64,000 bases of DNA from Agrobacterium albertimagni AOL15 (GCF_000300855.1 NZ_ALJF01000023.1:186001-250000); one strand, 5' to 3'. Shown: positions 26,004 to 36,219, counted from the first letter of the stretch. Translations and numbers: made by a program. The notes: generated by a model not told the origin, from the letters alone.

Positions 26004-26876
26004 ATGGATGATCAGAGCGTGAAGGCACTTCTGGCCGAAGTGAAGCGCCTCACAGAGGCCGTGGAACGGCTCGCGGGGCCGCCACCTGCCGTGAACGACT
26101 GGGAGGCCGCCGACTGTTTCGTCTGGTCTCCGGCACGGCTCCACCTACAGCCCGTCAAGCGCCCGAACCGCGTGGAACTGGGCCTCATCCGCGGCGTCGA
26201 CCATGTGCGTGACATCCTGCACGAAAACACGTTGCGCTTCGCCGAAGGCTTTCCTGCCAACAATGTATTGCTCTGGGGCGCACGCGGCATGGGCAAGTCG
26301 TCGCTGGTCAAGGCGGTGCATGCAGACATCGTCAAGACGAACGGCATCGCGCTGAAGCTCGTTGAAGTGCATCGGGAGGATATCGCAACGCTTCCCGGCC
26401 TGCTCGACATCATCAAGGATGCGCCGCACCGGATCGTCGTCTTCTGCGACGACCTCTCCTTCGACCATGACGACACCGCCTACAAGTCATTGAAGGCGGC
26501 ACTGGACGGCGGCGTCGAGGGACGGCCGGACAATGTGCTCTTCTATGCAACATCCAATCGGCGCCATCTGCTGCCACGCCACATGATGGAAAACGAGCAA
26601 TCAACGGCGATCAACCCGTCGGAAGCCGTTGAGGAGAAGGTCTCGCTCTCGGACCGTTTCGGCCTCTGGCTTGGTTTCCACAAATGCAGTCAGGACGACT
26701 ATCTGACGATGATCGACGGCTATGCCGCGCATTTTTCACTGCCGCTTCCCCGCGAGCAGTTGCATCACGAGGCTCTGGAATGGGCCACCACCCGCGGCGG
26801 ACGCTCGGGCCGCGTCGCCTGGCAATACATCCAGGATCTCGCCGGACGCCTTCGGATCTCCACCGACCGCCGCTGA
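26004..26876 (+). CDS. DUF815 AAA-type ATPase
   Basis: P-loop ATPase of the DUF815 family, 290 residues. Walker A is GARGMGKS (92-99), Walker B VVFCDDLSF (145-153) and a sensor-like ATSNRRHL follows. The N-terminal 60 residues are specific to the family (WEAADCFVWSP). GAGGAG seven bases upstream fixes the ATG at 26004. Widely conserved next to yajC-secDF or the LysM/LytM gene in alphaproteobacteria; function unknown. Followed by a strong terminator. Confidence 0.88.
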   Translation: MDDQSVKALLAEVKRLTEAVERLAGPPPAVNDWEAADCFVWSPARLHLQPVKRPNRVELGLIRGVDHVRDILHENTLRFAEGFPANNVLLWGARGMGKSSLVKAVHADIVKTNGIALKLVEVHREDIATLPGLLDIIKDAPHRIVVFCDDLSFDHDDTAYKSLKAALDGGVEGRPDNVLFYATSNRRHLLPRHMMENEQSTAINPSEAVEEKVSLSDRFGLWLGFHKCSQDDYLTMIDGYAAHFSLPLPREQLHHEALEWATTRGGRSGRVAWQYIQDLAGRLRISTDRR

Positions 26877-26897
26877 GACAAGCCACTTCTGGAAACA

Positions 26898-26929
26898 GAA
26901 AAGCCCGGAGCGCGAGCTCCGGGCTTTTT
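26898..26929. terminator. bidirectional terminator
   Basis: Stem AAAAGCCCGGAG / CTCCGGGCTTTT with a 6-base loop and T run, placed between the convergent DUF815 ATPase and LysM/LytM genes; it can serve both. Confidence 0.88.
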
Positions 26930-26950
26930 CACCACCTGGTACGCAACACA

Positions 26951-28480
26951 CTATTCCAGGTAGGTGATCGGGTTGACCGGGGCTGCATCCTTCCGGACTT
27001 CGAAGTGCAGCATCGGACGCTTGACGTTGCCGGTCATGCCTGAGGTCGCGATCGTCTGGCCACGCTGGACCTTCTGGCCACGCTGGACGGACAGGCTGTC
27101 GGCATGGCCGTAGACGGTGACCTTGCCATCGTCGTGACGGACGAGAACGGTATTGCCGAGTTCCTTGAGGCCGTTGCCGGCATAGATGACAACACCGTTT
27201 TCGGCAGCCTTGATCGGCGTGCCCTGCGGCACGGAAATCGCGATACCATCGCTGCGCTTACCATCGATATTGGCGCCGAAATTGGCGATCACGGCACCAC
27301 GGGCCGGCCAGCGATACTTGCCGATGCCGGTCATCTCAGGAGCAGCCGTTTCCGGCTTGGCGGCGGCGACTTCCGTGACCGACTTGTTGGCGGCCGGGGC
27401 CTGGTATTCGGCAGGCTGACCTGCAGCCGGCACGGAAGCTGTCTGGACGGGGTCGGCGGCGGGTGCTGCGGGAGTCTGGGCGACGGCGGGAGCCGCGCTG
27501 CTCTTGGCCGGCACCACGAGCGCCTGCCCGATGCGGATATTGCCGGTCGTCAGACCGTTCGCCTTCTTGAGATCATCGACCGTGACGCCGTTCGCCTTGG
27601 CAATGCGCGCCAGGGAATCACCCGGCTTCACAATGTACGAACCGGCGCCGGCGCCCGCACCTGCATCCGACTTGCCGGTGGCGGCCGATGCCGAGACCTG
27701 CTGCTTCTCACGGGAATTCGGGGCATTCGGCAGGACAGCGACGTTCTGCTGCTGGTCGCCCGGCAGCACAGGCTTGCGGCCATCGGTCGGCAGGCCGGAA
27801 GCGTCGGCGGCAGCGCGGGCCGCATTCGGACCGCCGAAGGTCGGGATGATCACAAGCTGGCCGGGAGCCGCGTCACTGACATGGGTCAGACCGTTGGCTT
27901 TCAGAATTTCCTTCTGCGGCACACCGTAGCGATCAGCGAGCGTCGCGATGGTCTCGCCGGGCCGCAAGGTCACGCGTGCAGCACCCGCTGTCGACCAACC
28001 GCCCTGACGGGGCGTAGAGCCGGTCGAGGTCGGCTCGACCAGAACCTGGCCTGGATTGACGGCCGCAACCTGACCGGACTGCGGCTGAGGCGCAGACGGG
28101 AAAGGCTGCGCCATGGCAGCGGAACGATCGGAATTGTTGCCTGCGCCAGACGGTGCCGCCAGTTCGGCACGCTGTACGGAGGCCGGCGTGCTTGCCGCCC
28201 GGGCAGAGGCCGGCGCTTCGTATGCCGGGTTTGCCGGCATCGGCTGCGCCATGGCCTGAGACTGACCATACATTCCGCCACCACCGATATTCTCGGTGGG
28301 GATCGGCGGCTGATTGCGCTGCTGACGAGGGATGGACGCCGTAGTCAGACTGTCGGTGGAGAAGACCGAGCTGAAGCGCGAGGCGTCTGAACTACACCCG
28401 GCCGCCGTACCGGCCAGGAGGAGCGCGCCGCACAAACGAGCGACAGGCAATCCAGCTTTCGGCGATACACTTTTACGCAT
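26951..28480 (-). CDS. LysM/LytM lipoprotein (NlpD/DipM-like)
   Basis: 509-residue envelope lipoprotein with signal peptide and lipobox ending TAAGC (cysteine at about residue 29). Two LysM peptidoglycan-binding domains follow (about 168-213, LRPGETIATLADRYGVPQ; about 281-325, VKPGDSLARIAKANGV), then Pro/Ala-rich linkers and a C-terminal LytM/M23 domain (about 390-509). The LytM site is degenerate: the HxxxD pair is replaced (GKRSDGIAI) and only one histidine of the final HxH remains (MLHFEV). It is therefore probably an amidase activator like NlpD/EnvC rather than a peptidase. The start at 28480 gives a proper signal peptide; an ATG 39 bases upstream is also open. Confidence 0.88.
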   Translation of the reverse strand: MRKSVSPKAGLPVARLCGALLLAGTAAGCSSDASRFSSVFSTDSLTTASIPRQQRNQPPIPTENIGGGGMYGQSQAMAQPMPANPAYEAPASARAASTPASVQRAELAAPSGAGNNSDRSAAMAQPFPSAPQPQSGQVAAVNPGQVLVEPTSTGSTPRQGGWSTAGAARVTLRPGETIATLADRYGVPQKEILKANGLTHVSDAAPGQLVIIPTFGGPNAARAAADASGLPTDGRKPVLPGDQQQNVAVLPNAPNSREKQQVSASAATGKSDAGAGAGAGSYIVKPGDSLARIAKANGVTVDDLKKANGLTTGNIRIGQALVVPAKSSAAPAVAQTPAAPAADPVQTASVPAAGQPAEYQAPAANKSVTEVAAAKPETAAPEMTGIGKYRWPARGAVIANFGANIDGKRSDGIAISVPQGTPIKAAENGVVIYAGNGLKELGNTVLVRHDDGKVTVYGHADSLSVQRGQKVQRGQTIATSGMTGNVKRPMLHFEVRKDAAPVNPITYLE

Positions 28481-28660
28481 GACTCGACCCACATATGACA
28501 CAACTTGATGTGGCTTCATTAAAGCGCGTTAGTATTACCGGTCAGTTAACCCCGTGGATTCGTTATGAACGAATTCGGCGAAGCGCATATAATTTATGCA
28601 AGCTCGGGCGCTCCTGCGCCTGCGTTGAAAGGGTTTTCAAGAGTTCCAAAAAATATCAGT

Positions 28661-29314
28661 TCAGAGGTGCTGAGCAATCTTCGGCTGCAGCGGCAGGAAG
28701 GGCACCTCGAACAGATCCTCCCGTTCGAACCGGCTTCCGGTCTTGGTCAGACGGACCATGACGCAGCGCTCCTCATCCACCATGATTGGCGCGAGCAGCA
28801 TGCCGCCGGACACGAGTTGTTCGGCAAAGAACCGGGGCATGACGGGATAGGCCGCCGTACAGATGATCCGGTCGAAGGTCCCCTCGCCCGGTAACCCGTT
28901 CGAGCCGTCGACCTGACGCAGTATGACGTTGCGAATCGCAAGCTGCTCCAGTCGACGCTGGGCGCTTGCAATCAGGGTCTTGTATCGCTCGATCGAAATC
29001 ACCCGCTCGGCGAGCCGCCCGAGCACGGCCGTTGCGAAGCCACTGCCGGTCCCAATCTCGAGCACACGATGCCCGGGCTTCACCTGCAGCAGCGAAAGCA
29101 GCCGAACGGCGAGATCAGCCCCCTCCATGAACTGCCCGCATTCGATCGGGATGGAGCGGCTGGAATAGGCGTTCTGGGCAAATTCGGGCGGAACGAAGCT
29201 CGAGCGATGCGTCTGCTCGACGGCCGTCAGCAGATCGATATCGGTGATGCCTTCAGCCCTCAGCCGCAGGACCAGAGCTGCAAATCCCTCGCGCTCGACG
29301 AGAGCCGATCTCAC
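28661..29314 (-). CDS. pcm: protein-L-isoaspartate O-methyltransferase
   Basis: SAM-dependent repair methyltransferase for damaged aspartyl residues, 217 residues. The PCMT motifs are present: [19 protein letters not shown]-binding [14 protein letters not shown] and the C-terminal [10 protein letters not shown]. The GTG start at 29314 overlaps the surE stop codon, as in the common surE-pcm pair. The open frame continues far upstream inside surE in the wrong phase, which is not coding. Both genes serve stationary-phase and stress repair. Confidence 0.93.
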   Translation of the reverse strand: MRSALVEREGFAALVLRLRAEGITDIDLLTAVEQTHRSSFVPPEFAQNAYSSRSIPIECGQFMEGADLAVRLLSLLQVKPGHRVLEIGTGSGFATAVLGRLAERVISIERYKTLIASAQRRLEQLAIRNVILRQVDGSNGLPGEGTFDRIICTAAYPVMPRFFAEQLVSGGMLLAPIMVDEERCVMVRLTKTGSRFEREDLFEVPFLPLQPKIAQHL

Positions 29315-30081
29315 ACCGCATCCCCATCGACCAGTGCTGCCGCAACCCTGTCCTGTACCGCATAGTCGGTCATGTCGAGCTTCAGCGGCGTCACGGAAAT
29401 CTTCTTCTCGCGCAGCGCGTGAATGTCGGTTCCGGCGCGGAAGTTGCCCTTCCGGTCGCCGAAGCGCAGCCAAAAATAGGGAAGGCCGCGACCATCCTGG
29501 CGCTCTTCGACGGAAAGGCCGAAATCCAGCTTGCCCTGCGAGGTCACGTCGATTCCCTGCACTTCGCCGGGTTCGCAGTTCGGAAAATTCAGGTTGAGGA
29601 AAGTGCCAGGCGGCAGGTCGACCTTGGACAGTTTCCGGATCAGGTCGGGCGCAAGCGTCTCGGCAACATGCCACGGGATCGGGGTACCCGTCTCATAGCT
29701 GTAGGCCTGGCTCAGGGCGAAGGACCTGACACCGTGCACTGTGCCTTCGATCGCGCCCGCAACCGTGCCCGAATAGGTGACATCGTCGGCCATATTCGCA
29801 CCCGCATTGACGCCGGACAGGACGAGATCGGGCTTGCGGTCGAGCACCTTGCGGATTGCCATGATCACGCAGTCGGTCGGCGTGCCGCGAAGCGCGAACT
29901 TCTTGTCGTCGAGCTCGCGTAGACGCAAGGGTTCGGACAGCGTCAGCGAATGGGCGAGCCCGCTCTGGTCGGTCTCGGGCGCGACGACCCAGACATCGTC
30001 GGACAGGCTTCGGGCAATGCGCTCCAGAGAGGCAAGGCCCGGGGCGTGGATACCGTCGTCATTCGTCAGCAGGATGCGCAT
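29311..30081 (-). CDS. surE: 5'/3'-nucleotidase SurE
   Basis: Metal-dependent nucleoside monophosphate phosphatase, 256 residues. The SurE signature [16 protein letters not shown] opens the protein; [25 protein letters not shown] completes the metal site. GGAG five bases before the ATG at 30081 decides the start. The stop overlaps the pcm GTG start by four bases (GTGA). Confidence 0.95.
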   Translation of the reverse strand: MRILLTNDDGIHAPGLASLERIARSLSDDVWVVAPETDQSGLAHSLTLSEPLRLRELDDKKFALRGTPTDCVIMAIRKVLDRKPDLVLSGVNAGANMADDVTYSGTVAGAIEGTVHGVRSFALSQAYSYETGTPIPWHVAETLAPDLIRKLSKVDLPPGTFLNLNFPNCEPGEVQGIDVTSQGKLDFGLSVEERQDGRGLPYFWLRFGDRKGNFRAGTDIHALREKKISVTPLKLDMTDYAVQDRVAAALVDGDAV

Positions 30082-30103
30082 GGCCACTCCGGTTGCGGCG
30101 TGA

Positions 30104-31387
30104 TCAGGCCGCCTTCTCGATTCTCTTGATGCCGCCCATATAGGGCAGCAGCACGTCCGGCACGGTGATCGAACCGTCCTCGTTGAGGTAGTTTTCCATG
30201 ACCGCGATCAGGCAGCGGCCGACGGCCGTTCCCGAGCCGTTCAGCGTGTGCACGAAGGTCGTGCCCTTGCCGTCCTTGTTGCGGTAGCGGGCATTCATGC
30301 GACGGCCCTGGAAATCGCCGCAGACAGAGCAGGACGAAATTTCGCGATAGGTGTTCTGACCCGGCAACCAGACTTCAAGGTCGTAGGTCTTGCGGGCGCC
30401 GAAGCCCATGTCGCCGGTGCAGAGCGTCATGGTGCGGAAATGCAGGCCGAGGCGCTTCAGTACCTCTTCCGCGCAAGCCGTCATGCGCTCGTGCTCTTCC
30501 ATCGAGCTTTCGGCGTCGGTGATCGAGACGAGCTCGCACTTCCAGAACTGGTGCTGGCGCAGCATGCCGCGGGTGTCGCGACCGGCCGAGCCTGCTTCCG
30601 ATCGGAAGGACGGGGTCAGCGCAGTAAAGCGCAACGGCAGCTTTTCCTGATCGAGAATTTCGCCGGAGACGAGGTTGGTCAGTGTCACCTCGGCCGTCGG
30701 GATCAACCAGCGGCCATCCGTGGTCTTGAACAGGTCCTCTGCAAACTTCGGCAACTGGCCCGTGCCATACATGGCATCGTCACGCACCATAAGGGGCGAC
30801 GACACCTCCGTGTAACCATGCTCCGACGTGTGCAGATCCAGCATGAACTGGCCAAGGGCGCGTTCAAGGCGGGCAAGCTGGCTGGTGAGTACAGTGAAAC
30901 GGGCGCCAGACAGCTTGGCTGCGCGCTCGAAATCCATGTAGCCGAGGTTTTCGCCGATTTCGTAGTGCTCGAAGGGCTTGTGATTCCAGGTCGGCTTCTC
31001 GCCAACGACACGGGCGACGACATTATCGTTCTCGTCCTTGCCGACGGGCACGTCGTCATGCGGGATGTTCGGGACGCGCGACAGGGCATCGGTCAGTTCC
31101 GCCGTCAGCTGACGCTCTTCTTCTTCGGCAGCCGGCAGCGTGTCCTTCAGCGAGGCAACTTCGGCCTTCAGCTTCTCGGCGAGCTCCATGTCCTTTTGCG
31201 CCATGGCGGCGCCGATTTCCTTGGACGCGCTGTTGCGGCGCGACTGCATGTCCTGCATCGCCTGCGCCACGGCGCGACGCTTCTGATCCAGCGTGATCAG
31301 CGAGGCGGAGAGCGGCTCTGCACCGCGCTTGGCGAGTGCGGCATCGAGGGCCTCGGGGTTTTCACGGATCCACTTGATATCGAGCAT
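30104..31387 (-). CDS. serS: seryl-tRNA synthetase
   Basis: Class II aminoacyl-tRNA synthetase for serine, 427 residues. The N-terminal tRNA-binding coiled coil spans about residues 30-105, followed by the catalytic core with motif 2 [21 protein letters not shown] and motif 3 [18 protein letters not shown]. The start at 31387 ([14 protein letters not shown]) is the family N-terminus. Downstream of tatC and upstream of surE on the same strand. Confidence 0.97.
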   Translation of the reverse strand: MLDIKWIRENPEALDAALAKRGAEPLSASLITLDQKRRAVAQAMQDMQSRRNSASKEIGAAMAQKDMELAEKLKAEVASLKDTLPAAEEEERQLTAELTDALSRVPNIPHDDVPVGKDENDNVVARVVGEKPTWNHKPFEHYEIGENLGYMDFERAAKLSGARFTVLTSQLARLERALGQFMLDLHTSEHGYTEVSSPLMVRDDAMYGTGQLPKFAEDLFKTTDGRWLIPTAEVTLTNLVSGEILDQEKLPLRFTALTPSFRSEAGSAGRDTRGMLRQHQFWKCELVSITDAESSMEEHERMTACAEEVLKRLGLHFRTMTLCTGDMGFGARKTYDLEVWLPGQNTYREISSCSVCGDFQGRRMNARYRNKDGKGTTFVHTLNGSGTAVGRCLIAVMENYLNEDGSITVPDVLLPYMGGIKRIEKAA

Positions 31388-31492
31388 CGTCGTTCCAGGT
31401 CTTGAGCTTCGACCGGGAACGGATTGGCCGGCGGCCAGGTCCGGCCCCATGTCTCAATGGGTTATCATGCAGCGGCCGACGCTGTCGGCCGA

Positions 31493-32314
31493 TCAGGCCT
31501 CGTCTGGCGAAGACGCCTTGGCAAGTGCGGCCTCTTGGTCCGACTTGGCACGGCTCTTCTCCACGAGTCGCGCTGCATAGATAGCCACCTCGTAGAGAAG
31601 GATCGTCGGCAGCGCAAGACCGATCTGGGAGAGCGGATCTGGCGGTGTGAGCACGGCGGCGACAACAAAGGCAACGACGATGAAGTACTTGCGCTTGTCG
31701 GCCAGCCACTGGCTTTCGAGGATACCGACCCGTGCCAGAAGCGTGGTGATGACCGGCAGCTGGAACACCAGGCCGAAGGAGAAAACCAGCGTCATGATCA
31801 GGCTCAGATATTCCGAAACCTTCGGCAGCAGCGAGATCGCCACATCGCCCTCACCCGGCGCCTGCTGCATGGCGAGGAAGAACCACATGACCATGGGCGT
31901 GAAGAAGAAATAGACGAGCGACGCGCCGAGCAGGAAGAGCAGCGGCGACGCAACCAGGAACGGGAGGAAAGCGGCACGCTCGTTCTTGTAGAGCCCGGGA
32001 GCGACGAACTTGTAGATCTGCGAGGCGATCACCGGGAAGGCAATGACCATCGCGCCAAAGGCCGCAACCTTCACCTGGGTGAAGAAGAACTCCTGCGGCG
32101 CCGTGTAGATCAGCTCGGCCTTGCTCAGGTCCATGCCGGCCCAGGCCACCGCCCACTTGTACGGTACCACCAGCATGTTGAAGAGTGGCTTGGCGAAGTA
32201 GAAGCAGACGATGAAGGCGACGAAAAAGGAGCCAAGCGCCCAGATCAGTCGGGAACGCAGCTCGATCAGATGCTCGATCAGCGGCTGGGGCTTGTCGTCG
32301 ATATCGCCGCTCAT
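31493..32314 (-). CDS. tatC: Sec-independent translocase subunit TatC
   Basis: Six-helix inner-membrane receptor of the twin-arginine pathway, 273 residues. The N-terminal LIEHLIELRSRLIWALGSF and the conserved LVYFFFTPMVMWFFL and FGLVFQLPV segments identify it. The ATG overlaps the tatB stop (ATGA). The operon is tatA-tatB-tatC. Confidence 0.96.
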   Translation of the reverse strand: MSGDIDDKPQPLIEHLIELRSRLIWALGSFFVAFIVCFYFAKPLFNMLVVPYKWAVAWAGMDLSKAELIYTAPQEFFFTQVKVAAFGAMVIAFPVIASQIYKFVAPGLYKNERAAFLPFLVASPLLFLLGASLVYFFFTPMVMWFFLAMQQAPGEGDVAISLLPKVSEYLSLIMTLVFSFGLVFQLPVITTLLARVGILESQWLADKRKYFIVVAFVVAAVLTPPDPLSQIGLALPTILLYEVAIYAARLVEKSRAKSDQEAALAKASSPDEA

Positions 32315-33054
32315 GCGCGGTCCTCACTCTTGGTCTTGCGTGTCCGGGGCGCCGGCTTGGCAGCCGTCTTTTCCGCAGCGACAGGCTTGGCGACCTCGGC
32401 CTTAGCTGCAGACAGTTTGGCGGGCGCCTTGGCAGCGGGTGCTGCTGGCTTGGCCGTTTTGCCTGCAGATTTGGCCGGCACTGCAGTTTCGGACGCAGAT
32501 GCGGTCTTGCCTGCCGCCGACTTGCGGACCGCGGTTTTTTTCGCAACGACCGGCGCTGAGGCCGGGGCCGATGTTGCCGGCGCCGTTGCCGCAACCGGCG
32601 CGGGCGTGGACGGGTTGGCTGGGTTCGCAACCGGCGGCGGCGGCGTCACCGGCCTCAATTCCTGGGGCGGTTCTCCAAGGCCGAGCGGCACATCGGGGAG
32701 GATCGAATTGTCCTCGTAGCCATCATCCAGAGGAGCCGACTTGGTGTCGAGGCGCGTGGAACGCTCCAGGTCCGACTTGATCTCCTGCCCCATCTGGCGC
32801 AGCGGATTGAGCGTCTCGCGGATCGTGTTCGCAGGGTTGAGCGAGCGGATGTCGTTGACCGAATTCTTCAGATCATCCAGCTCGGCCTCGCGCAAGGCTT
32901 CGTCGAACTGGGCGCGGAATTCGCCCGCCGTCTGACGCAAGCGCTTGGTCATCTTGCCAAAGGCCCTGATCATCGGCGGCAGATCCTTCGGGCCCACCAC
33001 GACGATCAGGATGACGGCGACCACCAAAAGCTCGGTCCAGCCAATATCCAGCAT
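32311..33054 (-). CDS. tatB: Sec-independent translocase subunit TatB
   Basis: Single-pass TatB, 247 residues, longer than E. coli TatB (171). The membrane helix at about residues 2-20 (LDIGWTELLVVAVILIVVVGPKDLP) ends in the TatB GPKDLP motif, then an amphipathic helix. The extra length is a low-complexity Ala/Pro/Lys tail (about 145-247). Such tails are common in rhizobial TatB. Confidence 0.94.
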   Translation of the reverse strand: MLDIGWTELLVVAVILIVVVGPKDLPPMIRAFGKMTKRLRQTAGEFRAQFDEALREAELDDLKNSVNDIRSLNPANTIRETLNPLRQMGQEIKSDLERSTRLDTKSAPLDDGYEDNSILPDVPLGLGEPPQELRPVTPPPPVANPANPSTPAPVAATAPATSAPASAPVVAKKTAVRKSAAGKTASASETAVPAKSAGKTAKPAAPAAKAPAKLSAAKAEVAKPVAAEKTAAKPAPRTRKTKSEDRA

Positions 33055-33167
33055 GCAAACGGGCTCCTGATGCCACGCAATGGCGCCTCAATCCGGGCGC
33101 CGGTCTTCCAACATTTCAACGAAGAACGGGAAGTCGAAAAACTGCCCGTCCGATCGGCTTTAACCGA

Positions 33168-33392
33168 TCACTTTACCTCGTCGGCCTTGTGGTCGACCGT
33201 CTTCGTGGTGGTCGGCTGTGCGTTCGAGGCCGTCTGGTTCTCGTCCTCGTCGCTCATGCCCTTCTTGAAGCTCTTGATGCCCTTGGCCACGTCACCCATC
33301 AGTTCCGGGATCTTGCCGCGACCGAAGAGAAGCAGGACGATCGCCAGAACGATGATCCAGTGCCAAATGCTAAACGAACCCATGCCTGCCAC
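33168..33392 (-). CDS. tatA: Sec-independent translocase subunit TatA
   Basis: Pore-forming subunit, 74 residues. [39 protein letters not shown] contains the membrane helix, the [10 protein letters not shown] hinge and the amphipathic helix typical of TatA. It starts three bases after the stop of an ABC ATPase gene, so in this genome it may depend on transcription through that gene. Confidence 0.96.
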   Translation of the reverse strand: MAGMGSFSIWHWIIVLAIVLLLFGRGKIPELMGDVAKGIKSFKKGMSDEDENQTASNAQPTTTKTVDHKADEVK

Positions 33393-33395
33393 TCC

Positions 33396-34523
33396 TTAGA
33401 TTTTTGTTTCCCCGATGTAGGGGCTTTCCGGTGTCTTTTCAAACACCAAAATGTCTTTGGGCTCAACCGCAATCGTCACGTCGCGCACACCCGGGGACAA
33501 GATGTCGGCCCGGATCCGCGCGCGAACCGGCCGCTCGGTGCCAGGGACTGCGAGATCGAGGAGTTCAACGACCCCGAGGAAGCGGCGCGCGATGATACGG
33601 GCCGGAATGGCACCGCCACTGTCGCGCACGGACAGACCCGACAACCGCACGGCAACTTCGACGTCAGCGCCTTCGGCGATGTCTCCGGAATCGGCTGCTC
33701 CCAAGGGCGTCTCGACGCGACCGCCACGCACTTTCCCGGAAAACTCGTTGATTTCAGAAAAGAAGGCAGCCGCGAAAATGTCGTTGGGCCGACGATAGAG
33801 ATCGTCCGAAGTGCCGACCTGAACGAGCCGACCATTCTTCAGCAACGCAATTCTGTCTGCCATACGCATCGCTTCCTCGGCGTCATGGGTGACGACGACG
33901 GCAGTCGCGCGGGTCTCACGAAGAATTGCAAGCGTGTCGGCCCGCACGGTGTCTTTCAGGCGCGAATCGAGGCCGGAAAACGGCTCGTCCATCAAAAGCA
34001 CGCTTGGCCGAGGTGCGAGTGCTCTCGCGAGAGCCACGCGCTGCTGCTCGCCGCCCGAAAGGGCATGGGGGAACTTCTCGGCATAATGCGCGAGGCCCAC
34101 GCGCTCCAGTGCGGCCATGGCTTCGGCCACAGCCTCTTTGCGCGGCAAGGCGGTCAGCCCGAAACGGACATTGTCGAGCACGCACATATGGGGAAAGAGA
34201 GCGAAGTCCTGAAACATCAGGCCGATGCCACGCTTCTCCGGCGGCAGGAAGCTTGTCGGTCCTGCCACTTCGCGGTCGTTGATCAGGACGCGGCCCGCGG
34301 CCTGCGCCTCGATGCCGGCTGCGATCCTCAGCAGTGTCGTCTTGCCCGATCCGGAGGGACCGAGGAGGCAAAGCACCTCGCCGGGTTCGGCAGTCAGCGT
34401 AACGCCACGGATCGTCTCCTTGCCGTGGTAACGGTGGTGAATGTCCTCGAAGGTCAGGCGCGCGGCAAAGGTCACGCCCGCCGTGCGCTGGCCGTCTCCA
34501 TGCTGGATCTTCGCTGGGTTCAT
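33396..34523 (-). CDS. orphan ABC transporter ATP-binding protein
   Basis: ABC ATPase of the Fbp/Pot (MalK-like) importer class, 375 residues. Walker A GPSGSGKT (55-62), Q-loop MFQDFALFPH, signature LSGGEQQR (155-162), Walker B VLLMDE (175-180), H-loop VVVTHDAEEA and a C-terminal TOBE-like domain (about 270-370). No permease or binding-protein gene is nearby. It lies between scpB and tatA, a place where most rhizobial genomes have no such gene. The substrate is undetermined; resemblance to FbpC/PotA suggests an iron, polyamine or sulfate/thiamine type. Confidence 0.88.
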   Translation of the reverse strand: MNPAKIQHGDGQRTAGVTFAARLTFEDIHHRYHGKETIRGVTLTAEPGEVLCLLGPSGSGKTTLLRIAAGIEAQAAGRVLINDREVAGPTSFLPPEKRGIGLMFQDFALFPHMCVLDNVRFGLTALPRKEAVAEAMAALERVGLAHYAEKFPHALSGGEQQRVALARALAPRPSVLLMDEPFSGLDSRLKDTVRADTLAILRETRATAVVVTHDAEEAMRMADRIALLKNGRLVQVGTSDDLYRRPNDIFAAAFFSEINEFSGKVRGGRVETPLGAADSGDIAEGADVEVAVRLSGLSVRDSGGAIPARIIARRFLGVVELLDLAVPGTERPVRARIRADILSPGVRDVTIAVEPKDILVFEKTPESPYIGETKI

Positions 34524-34610
34524 TCTGCCGTCCGCGCGGCTTACGCCTGATCGGTGCGGATATGTCGCCGCACGATCAGGTATCACCGGTCACCGTTGAA
34601 AAAGCTGACC

Positions 34611-35345
34611 CTATTCCTCTGCTTCACCGCCCGGAGTCAAGAGGCCGAGTTCTTCGAGGTCGAGCTGCGTGATCGGATCTTCCTCGTCGGTCAGATCGTC
34701 ATGGGCCATGGGAAGCGGAATATTGAAGTTGGCGGGGATGCGGCCAGAGAGCAGCCCTGCGCCCTTCAACTCTTCGAGACCCGGCAGATCGCGCAGCTCT
34801 TCCAGGCCGAAATGATCGAGAAAATCGCGGGTCGTGCCGAGGGTAACAGGACGGCCCGGCGAACGACGCCGCCCGCGAAACCGCACCCAGCCCGCCTCCA
34901 TCAGCACGTCGAGCGTGCCCTTCGAGGTCTGGACGCCTCTGATGTCCTCGATCTCAGCGCGCGTCACCGGCTGGTGATAGGCAATGATCGCCAGCACTTC
35001 GAGGGCGGCACGCGAGAGCTTCTTGACCTCGGCCTCGTCGTTACGAATGGCAAAGGACAGATCTGCCGCCGTACGGAACGCCCAGTGGTCATCGACCTGA
35101 ACGAGGTTCACGCCGCGCGCGGCATAGTCCTCCTTCAGCTGGTGAAGGATATCGGTTGCGGAAATGCCGCGCGGAAGCCGCTCCTCGATGAACGTCGTCG
35201 AGACCGGCTGGGCCGATGCAAAAACGAGGGCTTCTGCGATGCGCAACGCCTCGCGGCGATCGAGTTCGCCGCGCAGCGAGGCGGCATGACCGCCCTCCTC
35301 CGGCTCCATGCCCTCTTCGGGATCAAGGTCCTCGACATCGGCCAT
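34611..35345 (-). CDS. scpB: segregation and condensation protein ScpB
   Basis: Winged-helix kleisin-interacting subunit of the SMC-ScpAB condensin, 244 residues. The core (about 25-195) includes IAEALVFASAQPVSTTFIEERLP and ALEVLAIIAYHQPVTRAEIEDIRGV, both hallmarks. Acidic C-terminal tail. The start at 35345 (MADVEDLDPEEG) lies four bases after the scpA stop; a longer in-frame reading overlaps scpA. Confidence 0.95.
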   Translation of the reverse strand: MADVEDLDPEEGMEPEEGGHAASLRGELDRREALRIAEALVFASAQPVSTTFIEERLPRGISATDILHQLKEDYAARGVNLVQVDDHWAFRTAADLSFAIRNDEAEVKKLSRAALEVLAIIAYHQPVTRAEIEDIRGVQTSKGTLDVLMEAGWVRFRGRRRSPGRPVTLGTTRDFLDHFGLEELRDLPGLEELKGAGLLSGRIPANFNIPLPMAHDDLTDEEDPITQLDLEELGLLTPGGEAEE

Positions 35346-35349
35346 GGGC

Positions 35350-36219
35350 TTACTCCACCGCCTTGAGTGCCTCGGCCCTGGGGCCGCTGCGCATGTAGAT
35401 CGGCTGAAAGGCGCCGTCCTGGCGGATTTCGAGGCGTCCCTCGCGCACCAGTTCGAGCGAGGCTGCAAAGGCGCTGGCAATCGCGGTCACCCGCTCCTCA
35501 GGGCTCGGAAGATAACGCAGCAGGAAATGGTCGAGCGCCGTCCAGTCGGAAATCTCGCCGATCATGCGGGTCAGGATACCGCGTGCATCCGAGAGCGACC
35601 AGACCCGGCGCTTCTCGATGGTAACCTGCGTGATCGCCTGACGCTGACGAAGTGAGGCATAGGCGGTCAGCAGGTCGTAGAGCGATGCCTCATAGGCACT
35701 CACCGCGCGCGAGGGCACATGCTCCGGTGCGCCGCGCGGGTGGACGTCACGCCCGAGACGATTGCGATTGATCAGCCGGCTCGCGGCCTCGCGCATCGCC
35801 TCCAGCCGCTTCAGGCGGAAGGCAAGCGTCTGGGCCATTTCTTCCCCCGAGGGGCCATCGTCCTTCGGCTGCTGGGGGATCAGAAGACGCGATTTCAGAT
35901 AAGCCAGCCAGGCGGCCATCACCAGATAATCGGCGGCAAGCTCGATGCGGATGCGCCGGGCGCTCTCGATGAAAAGCAGATATTGCTCCGCCAATGCCAG
36001 CACCGAAATGCGGGCAAGATCGACCTTCTGGTTGCGGGCGAGGAAGAGCAGAAGATCCAGCGGCCCTTCGAAGCCCGCGACATCGATCAGCAAAGCGGGG
36101 TCACTCGCGGCCCTCTCCTCGGCAGTGTCCTGCCAGAGGCTGTCCATCGGCGTCGGGACCGGCGTCTCCCCCTGGGAGGGCCGGTTCAGGACCGTCGGCT
36201 GGACAGGGCCGCGCACCAT
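35350..36219 (-). CDS. scpA: segregation and condensation protein ScpA
   Basis: Kleisin subunit of the SMC complex, 289 residues. The ScpA N-terminal signature FEGPLDLLLFLARNQKVDLARISV lies at about residues 48-71, and the C-terminal winged helix is EERVTAIASAFAASLELVREGRLEIRQ. The ATG at 36219 shares a base with the nagZ stop (TGATG), so the pair is translationally coupled. Confidence 0.95.
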   Translation of the reverse strand: MVRGPVQPTVLNRPSQGETPVPTPMDSLWQDTAEERAASDPALLIDVAGFEGPLDLLLFLARNQKVDLARISVLALAEQYLLFIESARRIRIELAADYLVMAAWLAYLKSRLLIPQQPKDDGPSGEEMAQTLAFRLKRLEAMREAASRLINRNRLGRDVHPRGAPEHVPSRAVSAYEASLYDLLTAYASLRQRQAITQVTIEKRRVWSLSDARGILTRMIGEISDWTALDHFLLRYLPSPEERVTAIASAFAASLELVREGRLEIRQDGAFQPIYMRSGPRAEALKAVE

